Positions 17,180 through 26,936 of a DNA stretch of 64,000 nucleotides are shown here, piece after piece. The notes below the pieces were generated by a model. The model saw only the letters and a program-made list of their open reading frames with translations. It made no database searches and had not been told where the DNA came from. This DNA comes from Aminobacterium sp. MB27-C1 (GTDB lineage Bacteria; Synergistota; Synergistia; Synergistales; Aminobacteriaceae): contig NZ_CP133089.1 in assembly GCF_030908405.1 (NCBI RefSeq), positions 496,001-560,000 on the forward strand, written 5' to 3'. A program made the position numbers and the translations under genes. How positions within the stretch are numbered: the stretch's first letter is position 1; each line of letters begins with the position of its first letter.

Positions 17180-17214
17180 TATAGAGTAGTGGGAGTGTTT
17201 AAGGAGGGACGAGT

Positions 17215-18633
17215 ATGAAGGATTCTCCAGCCCAAGGTACCCATTCTAAATCAGGCCGTATGGGCTTTATGATAGTAATGCTTCTTATGTTCAGTACGGC
17301 TATCTTTCTTACTGTTTGTGCAAGTAATCGTTCCGCAGGAGTGGCCTGGGGAAATCTTCAAGGTAGTGATGATTCAGAAGAAGGGCGAGTTCCAGCTGGT
17401 TTTGTTGTTATTGATATGTCTGGAGCAGTTGCAAATGAAACGGATGTAAATAGCGAAACTTTAGGAATAGGTCCCCTTCCTGAGGGAGAAGCTCTTTCTA
17501 GCGCAGAGGATTCTGTCCTTATGGCAGAAGGAGAGAGTTCCGATGCTACTGATGACGTTGATCCCAATGTAGATTATGTATCTGCGAAAGCTGCTGAAAA
17601 TGCAGAAAGTAGTGGCGGTGATGTCGTTCTTTCCGAAGTGAAGACGGAGTGGGAAGAATATACTGTAAAAACAGGGGAAACACTTATTGACATTGCCTCT
17701 CGTTATAACGTAACTGCAGAGGATATTGCTCGTGCTAACGAATTAAAAAACCCTAATCGTTTAATGGAAAACCAAAAACTCCTCATTCCTCATTCTGTGG
17801 ATAAAGTAGAGGTGGTTTTGGAGGAAGTAAAAGCACGAAAGGCAAAGCTAGCAGAAAAAAGAAATAGAGTAAAGCCTCTTGAAATAAAAAAATATACTGT
17901 TGTTAACGGCGATAGTTTGTGGTCTATTTCTAACACATTTAACCTTGAAATAGACACACTTTTTGGAAGTAATGATTTAAGAGACCCCAATGTTTTGAAA
18001 CCGGGAAAAGAGTTGCGAATTCCTAACCAAGATGGAATTTTCTACACGGTAAAAAAGGGAGATACATTGGCTACTATCGTTAAAAAATTCCAAATCTCCA
18101 TGGAAAAGACCAAAGAAATAAATGAATCTCGAGTAGATCTAAGTGTTTTAAAAGTAGGAGAAGAACTATTCCTTCCTGAAGCTCGCCCAGAGGTTTCAGT
18201 ATTGAATGCTTCTGGTAGGGGCTCTTCATCTGGAAGTTCTTCGTATTCGAGGTCTTTTAGGTGGCCTGTTGTAGGGCGTATTAACAGTCCTTTTGGCTGG
18301 CGTCGTCATCCAATTACTCGACGTAAAAGTTTCCATACGGGTATTGATATAAAGGCTTCTCGTGGTTATCGTATTCGCGCTGCAAAAGATGGCAGAGTCG
18401 TGTATTCTGGTTGGATGGGTGGATACGGGCGAGTTGTTGTTTTAAGCCATGGAGGAAGTTATTCTACTTTATATGCTCACTGTTCCAAGTTGGCTGTAAG
18501 AAAAGGACAGCGAGTTAATCAGGGACAAGTTATTGCTTATGTTGGTGCTACCGGTCGTGCAACTGGACCTCATCTTCATTTTGAAGTGCGTAAAAATAAC
18601 AGTCCTATTAATCCCTTAAAGGTGCTTCGATAG
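17215..18633 (+). CDS. LysM-M23 cell-wall endopeptidase
   Basis: A 472-aa exported murein hydrolase. After a short cytoplasmic start comes a hydrophobic segment at about 15-37, then an acidic, Ser-rich linker. Three LysM peptidoglycan-binding repeats follow at about 145-190, 222-268 and 272-317, each starting YTV and containing a G-D/E-T/S-L-x-x-I pattern. The C-terminal peptidase M23 domain (about 350-470) has the zinc ligands in HTGIDI and HLHFEV and the YAH motif. It probably cleaves peptide cross-bridges during growth. An AAGGAGGG site precedes the ATG. A terminator follows the gene. The M23 domain resembles that of the EnvC-like protein at 36599-37840, but the architecture differs. Confidence 0.94.
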   Translation: MKDSPAQGTHSKSGRMGFMIVMLLMFSTAIFLTVCASNRSAGVAWGNLQGSDDSEEGRVPAGFVVIDMSGAVANETDVNSETLGIGPLPEGEALSSAEDSVLMAEGESSDATDDVDPNVDYVSAKAAENAESSGGDVVLSEVKTEWEEYTVKTGETLIDIASRYNVTAEDIARANELKNPNRLMENQKLLIPHSVDKVEVVLEEVKARKAKLAEKRNRVKPLEIKKYTVVNGDSLWSISNTFNLEIDTLFGSNDLRDPNVLKPGKELRIPNQDGIFYTVKKGDTLATIVKKFQISMEKTKEINESRVDLSVLKVGEELFLPEARPEVSVLNASGRGSSSGSSSYSRSFRWPVVGRINSPFGWRRHPITRRKSFHTGIDIKASRGYRIRAAKDGRVVYSGWMGGYGRVVVLSHGGSYSTLYAHCSKLAVRKGQRVNQGQVIAYVGATGRATGPHLHFEVRKNNSPINPLKVLR

Positions 18634-18673
18634 GCTTCGGGCCCCATGACAAGGGAACTTCGATTGGTTAAAC

Positions 18674-18712
18674 TGGACCAGGGATTTGTAGCGGCCCTGG
18701 TCCATCTTTTTT
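18674..18712 (+). terminator. Rho-independent terminator
   Basis: TGGACCAGGG and CCCTGGTCCA form a perfect 10-bp stem with an 11-base loop, followed by a run of T. Confidence 0.9.
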
Positions 18713-18741
18713 GATATTTTATTTCCTAGGTGGAGGATTAA

Positions 18742-20346
<1,605 letters not shown>

Positions 20347-20384
20347 AAAAACGGCTACTGATAGTTAAAGGAGGGACCCATAGA

Positions 20385-21467
20385 ATGAAGAAAATGCTGA
20401 AATTGTTCGTGACAGTAATGATTTTAACAGCCCTGTGTTTAGGTGTTTCAAATACTGCTTTGTTTGCTCAGAGTGACGAAGGAACGTCGACTTTTCAAAC
20501 ATTGAACCATGTAGAGGATATACTATACGGTAGAATTAAGACTGGTGGTTTAATAGAGCGGCTGAGTAATATTGAGAAAGATCTTTTTGGCCGGGAACTT
20601 CCTGGAAGTATTGCTGAACGACAGACGGCTATTCTAGACTTTTTGGAAAAGGGAACATCTGGGCAACCTTCCATGCTTTTTAAATTAGGAGTTGCTGAAT
20701 GGGCGATTAATCAACGGGTAGATGCGTATAACCCTGTTAACCGACGTGTTGATGCGCTGGAAACGGTCCTTGAGGGGACAGCAAAACCTGACAAACCTAT
20801 AGCCATGAGATTAGAACGTATATTAGGACTAATTCTTTCAGATGCGGTCCAGTGGCAAGATTCGGAGATTCCGGCAGGGCAGGTCTTTAAGGTGAAATTT
20901 AAAAATACTCTTTCCCCTTCAACCGCTAAAAAGGGTGATAGTGTGGATCTTGAACTTTCGGAAGATTTAGTTTCAGGAAATACTCTTTTGGCACCCGCTG
21001 GTTGTCGAGTTGTGGCTCATATCGATAGTGTGACGAAACCGCGTAGTTTTGGTCGTCCCGCAGAAGTTAATGTAGGAGTTGACCAATTGTTGCCTTTGGG
21101 GCCTGAAGTTATTCCGGTAACTATAGGAGAACAAGCTAAAAAAGCTTCAAAGGCTGAGTCTTCTCAAATTGCAGCTGCTGGTACAAGCTTTATTGGGGCT
21201 ATCCTTTTCGGCCCGGTAGGTCTGGCTGGTGGCTTTTTGGTGAGGGGAGATGCGAAAGAGATACCGGCAGGAACTGAACTTTTCATAGAAACAGCACAGG
21301 CTGTTCGTATCTCAGCGTATCCAGTGCCGGCAGGATTGCAGGGGATGGTTCGTTCAAATGAAATATCTGGCGAACCTGAATCTGGTGGTGTAGCTCCTGT
21401 CGATGAGCCTAACACGACAGAAGCTACAAGTAACGAAACAAATAACACATTAACTCCTATAGATTAA
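20385..21467 (+). CDS. Secreted repeat protein of unknown function
   Basis: A 360-aa exported protein, with signal peptide residues 1-28 (ending ALFAQ). Residues about 38-145 hold three degenerate copies of a helical repeat of the form L-x-x-hE-x-x-L-hG...G-h-x-x-R-h (VEDILYGRIKTGGLIERL, IEKDLFGRELPGSIAER, LETVLEGTAKPDKPIAMRLE). A beta-rich domain follows (about 165-315) with KKGDSVDLELSEDL, TLLAPAGCRVVAHID and FGRPAEVNVGVDQLLP. It includes a Gly-rich hydrophobic stretch that may insert in a membrane. The C-terminus is Thr/Asn-rich. I cannot name a function. Location upstream of lptC/lptD-like genes suggests outer-membrane biogenesis. Confidence 0.82.
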   Translation: MKKMLKLFVTVMILTALCLGVSNTALFAQSDEGTSTFQTLNHVEDILYGRIKTGGLIERLSNIEKDLFGRELPGSIAERQTAILDFLEKGTSGQPSMLFKLGVAEWAINQRVDAYNPVNRRVDALETVLEGTAKPDKPIAMRLERILGLILSDAVQWQDSEIPAGQVFKVKFKNTLSPSTAKKGDSVDLELSEDLVSGNTLLAPAGCRVVAHIDSVTKPRSFGRPAEVNVGVDQLLPLGPEVIPVTIGEQAKKASKAESSQIAAAGTSFIGAILFGPVGLAGGFLVRGDAKEIPAGTELFIETAQAVRISAYPVPAGLQGMVRSNEISGEPESGGVAPVDEPNTTEATSNETNNTLTPID

Positions 21468-21513
21468 CCCGTGTGTAAGAGTGTTTTTGAGTAGTGAAGG
21501 AGTGAAGAATTTT

Positions 21514-21948
21514 ATGAAATTCGTTAAGAAAAAAATAGCAGCTGTAGTTCTCGTTTTAGTTTTATCTTTGTCAGGCGTAGCCTATGCAGTAAATCTTGGA
21601 GACCTTATTGGTGTTGTAGGCGGCGGTTTTTTGGTCTCTCAGATAGCGGGCCCTCTTAATGATTTTATTAACAAAATTACCTTTAATAAAGGTGCCAAGG
21701 TTGAGGGGCATACGAAAGTTGTTCCTATTGTTTCTTTAGGTTCCGGAACGCGTATAGGTGCTGCTCAGGTTGCAGGGCCACGTGGTGAAGCTATAGAAAA
21801 AACAAAGGCAGTAGCGCAGCTTGAAGTTACGTTCAGAGATCGTCTGCGTGTCAAGATTTTGATACCAGTTGACTCGGAAAATCCAATAAAACAGTTTAGG
21901 CGAGTTCAAGGTGTGGGAGTTTCTGCCATAATTGACTTTAAACTGTAA
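21514..21948 (+). CDS. Small secreted protein, unknown
   Basis: A 144-aa protein with a clear signal peptide (basic KFVKKK, hydrophobic core, ending AYAVN). The mature part begins NLGDLIGVVGGGFLVSQIAG, a short hydrophobic glycine-rich stretch, and continues as a beta-rich domain with PIVSLGSGTRIGAAQVAGPR and a C-terminal GVGVSAIIDFKL. Its end resembles an outer-membrane or lipid-associated beta protein, but I do not recognise the family firmly. I chose ATG 21514 for its signal peptide and the AAGGAG site upstream. It lies between two other exported proteins of the same block. Confidence 0.8.
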   Translation: MKFVKKKIAAVVLVLVLSLSGVAYAVNLGDLIGVVGGGFLVSQIAGPLNDFINKITFNKGAKVEGHTKVVPIVSLGSGTRIGAAQVAGPRGEAIEKTKAVAQLEVTFRDRLRVKILIPVDSENPIKQFRRVQGVGVSAIIDFKL

Positions 21949-21971
21949 TAAAGGAGGCTCGCGACAGCCCT

Positions 21972-23120
21972 ATGAAACAGAGACATGTTGTGCTTATTCT
22001 GATCCTCATCTTAGGGACTTTTGTTGCCTCGCCATTGTGGGGCATGGAAGCGTTGGCGCGAGCGACAGATATTTTAGAAAAATGGACTTCCTTTCATTGG
22101 GGGCGAGATTGCCTCGTCTGGTTGGTACATTATCCTGAAGAATTAATAGAGCCCTGGGTCGATGCGGAATCGACCCGGGCTGCTATGTCTTCCCAAGAAA
22201 AGGAAGCCTATAAGAAAGCTTTCGTTGATCAGCTTCGTATTGAAGAAACGGAATCTTTTCTTGTAACTGTCTATTCTTTTGGCGTTAAACCTCTTTTGCT
22301 TCATCCCTTCTCAGAAGCAATTTCCATGCTTTTGCCAGATGGAACGCGAATTCAGCCCCTTTCCTATGAACTAAAATTTGATGAACCGATAAACGGGGTT
22401 GTGCAGGGACTTGTTTTTTTCCCTCGTCAAAACGTACCGGTTTTTTCAATAGCAATGAAAGGAATGGGCATTTCTGACGAGTCTATATTTGAATTTGCAG
22501 CTGCGAAAGAGAATGATAGAAATACTGAAACTGTTGCTGTTGCAGAACAGAGTAAGAAGAAAGAGCGGGTTGTTATTGAACTTCCACCTCTAAAGGAAGG
22601 ATCAAAAGAAGAAAAGAAAGAAAAAGAAGAGCAAAAAACTGAAAAGGTTGTAAAGGCTGAAATTGAAAAAATTGAGGAGCCTTTTGTCCCTGTTGTTCCT
22701 CCGGTAAAAATAGATCTTTCAGGATATGAACCATTAACAAAAGAAGAAGAGGAGAAAATTGATACTTCAAGTGTCGATACTAAGAGTTTGAAGGAATCTG
22801 CATTAGAGAAGAGCAGTGAATTAGGTGCGGATAAAGAGAAGGTACTTGAAGAATTTTTGGCACATTGGCAAAAGGGCAATGTTGAAGAGATGTATGATTT
22901 ATTATCAACTGATGCAAAAAAAATGTGGAATATTGGATCTTTTAAAAAAGACGTAGAGAGTAAAAATATGCGCGTGCCTCTTAGTGGTGGGTACAGTGTC
23001 GAATGGAATGGAGAACAGGCACGTATAACTTCTGTTCAAAAGTTGCTTTTTGTTCGGACTTTACGAAAAATGACAATTTCAATGGTAGGAGAAAAAGATG
23101 GTTGGCGAGTTCAGTGGTAA
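21972..23120 (+). CDS. Secreted protein with charged linker, unknown
   Basis: A 382-aa exported protein (signal peptide to about residue 24). Its N-terminal domain (about 40-165) is paralogous to that of the protein at 11386-12132, sharing an aromatic Y/W start, HPFSEAISMLLP versus APFSDHITLWVG, IQPLSYELKFDEP and VFFPRQ. A Lys/Glu-rich linker (about 195-230) and a Pro/Val stretch (FVPVVPPVKIDLSGYEPL) follow, as in periplasm-spanning proteins. The last about 100 residues (LEEFLAHWQKGNVEEMYDLLSTD to the end) look like an NTF2-like fold. The gene overlaps the LptC-like gene by 23 bases, so the two are co-translated. Role unknown; an envelope assembly role is inferred. Confidence 0.8.
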   Translation: MKQRHVVLILILILGTFVASPLWGMEALARATDILEKWTSFHWGRDCLVWLVHYPEELIEPWVDAESTRAAMSSQEKEAYKKAFVDQLRIEETESFLVTVYSFGVKPLLLHPFSEAISMLLPDGTRIQPLSYELKFDEPINGVVQGLVFFPRQNVPVFSIAMKGMGISDESIFEFAAAKENDRNTETVAVAEQSKKKERVVIELPPLKEGSKEEKKEKEEQKTEKVVKAEIEKIEEPFVPVVPPVKIDLSGYEPLTKEEEEKIDTSSVDTKSLKESALEKSSELGADKEKVLEEFLAHWQKGNVEEMYDLLSTDAKKMWNIGSFKKDVESKNMRVPLSGGYSVEWNGEQARITSVQKLLFVRTLRKMTISMVGEKDGWRVQW

Positions 23121-23655
23121 AAAGAGATTTTTAGTATTCATTTTGATTATATGTGGCAGTATTGCCTTCTATCTATGGTCTGCTTGGAAGGATCTTCATC
23201 TTGATCCTAATTCTATAAAAAAAGTCGTTAAAGAGGGGCCGACTGTAGTTGTGGAAAGCCTTTCTATGGAGAAAGAGATATCTGGGGGGGTATGGCATAT
23301 TCATGCCGAAAGAACTGTTCGGAAATCAGGTAATATTTCTGCAGAATCTTTGACGATGCAGGGAAACACGGCTGATGGTAACAAATGGAACGTAACGGCT
23401 CCTTCTGGAAATTTTGATGAAAAAACATCTGATGGCATATTGTATAAACCAAGTGGTACTACGACAGGGAAAGATTTTACTGTGACGTGGAATGCTCCAG
23501 AGGTCTTATGGAAGAGTACAAGTGCAGAGTGGATTTTTCCTAAGGGGATATGGGCGGAACATACCCGTGGTACTTTAACAGGGTCATATGCCCGTGTTAC
23601 TGAAGATGGTACATTTTATGTCGAGAAAGGGGCTAGTCTGACGTGGAAAGAATAG
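23098..23655 (+). CDS. lptC: LptC-like LPS export protein
   Basis: A 185-aa protein with a single N-terminal membrane segment (FLVFILIICGSIAFYLW) and a periplasmic beta-rich domain. The repeating strands (VVESLSMEKEISGGVWHIHA, SAESLTMQGN, WNVTAPSGNFDEKTSDGILY) are typical of the LptC/LptA/OstA jellyroll, which passes LPS from the inner-membrane ABC exporter across the periplasm. Similarity to LptC is at the level of topology and pattern, so the name is probable and not proven. The next gene, LptD-like, overlaps by 13 bases, strong context for LPS transport. Confidence 0.75.
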   Translation: MVGEFSGKKRFLVFILIICGSIAFYLWSAWKDLHLDPNSIKKVVKEGPTVVVESLSMEKEISGGVWHIHAERTVRKSGNISAESLTMQGNTADGNKWNVTAPSGNFDEKTSDGILYKPSGTTTGKDFTVTWNAPEVLWKSTSAEWIFPKGIWAEHTRGTLTGSYARVTEDGTFYVEKGASLTWKE

Positions 23656-25322
23656 GCCGTAACTGTTTCACCGCTCTGGTATGCATGTTAACCATAATAG
23701 TATCTAGCCATACACCTAGTTGGGCTTCTCAGCCTTCTGAGGTCTTTCTGGAAGCAGATCTTGTTACATACAATGAAAAGGGGACTATTGCTACAGCAGA
23801 AGGAAGCGCAAACCTTCGATACGGTACCATTCGGATTTATGCCGATTATATTCACTTTGATGTAGAATCTCAGGAAGCGTACGCTACGGCATTGCCTGAA
23901 AAAAACGTTACTATTCTTTCTGGCGGAAACAAGCTTTATGGGGAACGACTTTTATATCACCTTCCTACGGAAGAAGGCGTTCTTGATGGCGCAAGCGGAC
24001 AAGCACCAGCAGGAATAGGGCAGCTTTATATAAAGGGGAAAAAACTTGATTTTGCTCCTGCAGAGAGTGCTGCTAAAAAAGGCTGGATCAGCAAGAAGAC
24101 CGCAGCACGTTTTAAAGAGAAGGTTACCATAGGGAAATGGAGCGAAACTTCTTTAACGACGTGTCCTCAGGAGAATCCTCATTACAGAGTGGTCACGAAT
24201 AAATTAACCATTATCCCAGGGAAAAGTATTGTCGCAAAAAAACCCAAAGTATATATAGGTGGGTCATACCTTTTTACATATCCTTTTGATTACGTTGTTC
24301 GTTTAAATAAAAAGAAATCTTTCCTTGACTCAGAATTGATGCCAGCTATTGTTCATGATTCTGATAAAGGTGTGGGATTTGGGTATAGTGGGCCTATAGT
24401 TTGGGATGATGGAGAAGCTCGAATAGGTCTTACAGCTTGGACTAAAAAAAATATGGAATGGACTCTTGCTCTCTCTCAGAGTTTGCAGAATTTAGGGCTA
24501 TCTGGAGTTTCTCTCTTTGCTAATGTGGAGTATTCTTGGGAGGAAACGACAGATCAGCAGGCATATCGTCCTTTATGGGGAGTAAAAGGAAGCTGGAATG
24601 GATGGACAGCCAAGTTATGGTGGTCTCAGAGAGAAAGTTTGAACATAGAAAAGGGCGGCGGAGAGATTTATAAGAATCTTTTATACCGAGAACCTGAATT
24701 CCATTTTTATAGTCCCTATTGGCCTCTTATGTCTTGGATGAACACGAAATGGCGTATTGCCGGTACTGCTGGGAAATATGAAGAACGACGAGCTAAAACT
24801 ACCTATACGACAGATCGTTTGGGTTTGGGGCTGATGGTATCTGGTGTTGCCGATCCTGCGCCTATTCGTCCATTCTGGAGTTCCAGTTATTGGCATTATC
24901 GATATGATGGCGGAGATGATGAACAGAAAATTTTGTGGCTATCGGCAGGCGCGGGATATAAAGTGGGACCTCTTGATGCAAGAACTGCGTATCGCCGACG
25001 TTGGGTTTCGGGGCATTCGCCCATGCTATGGGATAGATATGGCAATTTGGAAGAACTCTACCAGCAGTTTGCTTTCCCCGTGGGGAAAGATGTGTCTCTG
25101 GCTGTTCGCGGTGCCTACAATATACGCACTTCAGACTGGTTTGAACGGGCATATATTTTGTCTTACGATACAAGCGATTGCTTGAAATGGCAGCTTGTCT
25201 ACCGAGATGATTTAAGTCGCGAGAACGACGATTGGATAAGTATGAAGCTTGTTATTAATGCGTTCCCCGACAAACCTTTGGCCTTTGGAGATAAAAAATT
25301 ATCGAGCCCATTCCCTTTTTAG
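23643..25322 (+). CDS. lptD: LptD/OstA-like outer-membrane protein
   Basis: A 559-aa exported protein starting at GTG 23643, with a signal peptide to about residue 28. The N-terminal OstA/LptA-type domain (about 33-145) contains VFLEADLVTYNEKGTIATAEG and IRIYADYIHFDVESQEAYA, the hallmark of LptD and LptA. The rest is aromatic and strand-rich, as in a barrel, and ends with the aromatic sequence SPFPF. At 559 aa it is clearly shorter than the 700-800 aa of proteobacterial LptD. The expected job is final insertion of LPS in the outer leaflet. Overlap with the LptC-like gene supports this. Confidence 0.8.
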   Translation: MERIGRNCFTALVCMLTIIVSSHTPSWASQPSEVFLEADLVTYNEKGTIATAEGSANLRYGTIRIYADYIHFDVESQEAYATALPEKNVTILSGGNKLYGERLLYHLPTEEGVLDGASGQAPAGIGQLYIKGKKLDFAPAESAAKKGWISKKTAARFKEKVTIGKWSETSLTTCPQENPHYRVVTNKLTIIPGKSIVAKKPKVYIGGSYLFTYPFDYVVRLNKKKSFLDSELMPAIVHDSDKGVGFGYSGPIVWDDGEARIGLTAWTKKNMEWTLALSQSLQNLGLSGVSLFANVEYSWEETTDQQAYRPLWGVKGSWNGWTAKLWWSQRESLNIEKGGGEIYKNLLYREPEFHFYSPYWPLMSWMNTKWRIAGTAGKYEERRAKTTYTTDRLGLGLMVSGVADPAPIRPFWSSSYWHYRYDGGDDEQKILWLSAGAGYKVGPLDARTAYRRRWVSGHSPMLWDRYGNLEELYQQFAFPVGKDVSLAVRGAYNIRTSDWFERAYILSYDTSDCLKWQLVYRDDLSRENDDWISMKLVINAFPDKPLAFGDKKLSSPFPF

Positions 25323-25370
25323 GCAGTGGATATACTACATTACATCTTTCAACGAAATGAGGATATAGCT

Positions 25371-26324
25371 GTGAAAAAAGCTTTGAATATTGCTGTTTTA
25401 TATGGAGGAGACGGACCGGAACGTCAGGTTTCTCTTAAAAGTGGTCAAGCTGTGATTCAGGCTTTGCGGGATGCTGCCTATAAGGTCGAACCTTTTGATG
25501 TGAAAAGCATAGAGCAATTAATGGATTTGAAAAGTTCGAAGTTTGACAGTGTTTTTATAGCCCTTCACGGCAGTTGGGGTGAAGACGGGCGCGTTCAATC
25601 AGTCTTAGAAACCATGAAACTTCCTTATACAGGTTCGGGACCGTTGGCTTGTTGCTTATCAATGGATAAGGCTGCAAGTAAAGGACTTTTGAATCTTTTT
25701 GGGATATCAACTCCTGAAGGTGTGCTTGTTTTAAAAGATTCCGATTATTCGCTGGAAAAAGCTAACTCCTTTGTGCAAAAACACGGTACCATTGTAGTCA
25801 AACCTTGCAATGGTGGTAGTACTTTAGGAGTCACAATTGTTTCAGAAGGGCAGAGTCTTTCTCAAGCTCTTTGCGAAGCGTGGAAATATGATACGAGATG
25901 TATTCTTGAAAAATACATAGAGGGTGTAGATGTTGCTGTGACAGTATGGAATAATAACGGCTCTCTTGAAGCGTTACCATCTGTGATGATTTGCCCGGAA
26001 AAAGGCTTTTATGATTATGACTCGAAGTACACTCCGGGGATGACGAGATATATTGTACCTGCTCCTTTTATGCCGACAGTCAATACGACAATTGCCACAA
26101 TGGCTTGCAGAACCTTTGAAACCCTGAGTTGTGATGGATACGCGCGAATAGACTTCAGAGTTGAAGAAGACGGTACACCTTGGGTTCTTGAAGTCAATAC
26201 GGCACCGGGAATGACGGGAACAAGTTTGGTCCCTAAGGCTGCAGCAGCTGCAGGTTACGATTTTTCTACGTTTTTGTCGAAAATCGTCAGCTTATCCTTT
26301 GATAAAAAAGGCGTCTGCCGTTAA
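25371..26324 (+). CDS. ddl: D-alanine--D-alanine ligase
   Basis: ATP-grasp enzyme that makes D-Ala-D-Ala for peptidoglycan stem peptides. The 317-aa length is normal. Motifs include AVLYGGDGPERQVSLKSG, FIALHGSWGEDGRVQ, VVKPCNGGSTLGVTIV, and YARIDFRVEEDGTPWVLEVN with the metal ligands. A C-terminal PGMTGTSLVPKAA lid follows. I chose GTG 25371 because it places the first strand (KKALNIAVLYGG) correctly after a GAGGAT site; an upstream in-frame ATG at 25326 adds 15 residues with no family match. The stop codon lies within the terminator hairpin of the convergent greA. Confidence 0.95.
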   Translation: MKKALNIAVLYGGDGPERQVSLKSGQAVIQALRDAAYKVEPFDVKSIEQLMDLKSSKFDSVFIALHGSWGEDGRVQSVLETMKLPYTGSGPLACCLSMDKAASKGLLNLFGISTPEGVLVLKDSDYSLEKANSFVQKHGTIVVKPCNGGSTLGVTIVSEGQSLSQALCEAWKYDTRCILEKYIEGVDVAVTVWNNNGSLEALPSVMICPEKGFYDYDSKYTPGMTRYIVPAPFMPTVNTTIATMACRTFETLSCDGYARIDFRVEEDGTPWVLEVNTAPGMTGTSLVPKAAAAAGYDFSTFLSKIVSLSFDKKGVCR

Positions 26325-26335
26325 ACGGCAGACGC
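26304..26335 (-). terminator. Rho-independent terminator of greA
   Basis: A perfect 12-bp stem, GCGTCTGCCGTT with AACGGCAGACGC (26311-26335), is followed on the minus strand by CTTTTTT. On the plus strand there is no T-run. The stem contains the ddl stop codon (26322-26324). Confidence 0.85.
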
Positions 26336-26349
26336 ATCGATGAAGCACA

Positions 26350-26841
26350 TTACATTACTGCAATACTTACAATACGTAAGCTTCTGATTCCTCTAGGAAC
26401 CTTGACTAGAATTTCTTCTCCGACTGTTTTGCCAAAAAGGGCTTTTCCTACTGGACTTGAAGATGAAATGCGGTTTGTTTTGGGGTCTGCTTCTTCTGAT
26501 CCGACAAGTGTGTACGTAAAAACTTTCTGATGGGTAGTATCTTCTATCGTAACTGTTGTACCGAGGGTAACGCGGCTGGTGTCTACGTCGGAAGCATCTA
26601 TGACTTTAGCTTTACTTAGCTGATATTCCAACCATGAGATTCGGGCTTCCAACTTAGATTGTTCATCTTTTGCGGCAGAGTATTCTGCGTTTTCACTTAA
26701 GTCACCAAAGGATCTGGCTTCTTCAAGTTGGCGCGATATTTCGGCCCGTCCGTTACTTCTCAAATCAATGAGCTCGGCAGTAAGCTTATCGTAACCGCTT
26801 CGTGTCATTACAGGTGCAGAATCAAAATCACTTCGACTCAA
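26350..26841 (-). CDS. greA: Transcription elongation factor GreA
   Basis: Binds RNA polymerase in the secondary channel and promotes cleavage of backtracked RNA. The N-terminal coiled coil carries the GreA signature (LEEARSFGDLSENAEYSAAKDE, holding the catalytic acidic tip). The C-terminal FKBP-like domain has ISSSSPVGKALFGKTVGEEI. I chose TTG 26841 because AAGGAGG lies nine bases upstream; an in-frame TTG at 26850 directly abuts that site. That gives 163 aa, within the family's usual 155-165. The first ATG in frame lies beyond residue 10 and would trim the N-terminal strand. Confidence 0.95.
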   Translation of the reverse strand: MSRSDFDSAPVMTRSGYDKLTAELIDLRSNGRAEISRQLEEARSFGDLSENAEYSAAKDEQSKLEARISWLEYQLSKAKVIDASDVDTSRVTLGTTVTIEDTTHQKVFTYTLVGSEEADPKTNRISSSSPVGKALFGKTVGEEILVKVPRGIRSLRIVSIAVM

Positions 26842-26885
26842 AAAGTTCAACCTCCTTCAGAGGGAAAAATCTACGGTAACGTAGT

Positions 26886-26914
26886 ATGTTATCAAAAAAG
26901 TGCTATTCTGGCAA
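26886..26914 (-). promoter_or_regulatory. Promoter of greA
   Basis: On the minus strand TTGCCA (26914-26909) and TAACAT (26891-26886) are 17 bases apart. Transcription would start about 30 bases before the AAGGAGG of greA. Confidence 0.6.
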
Positions 26915-26936
26915 TGTTATTTTAGGAGGTGCATGA

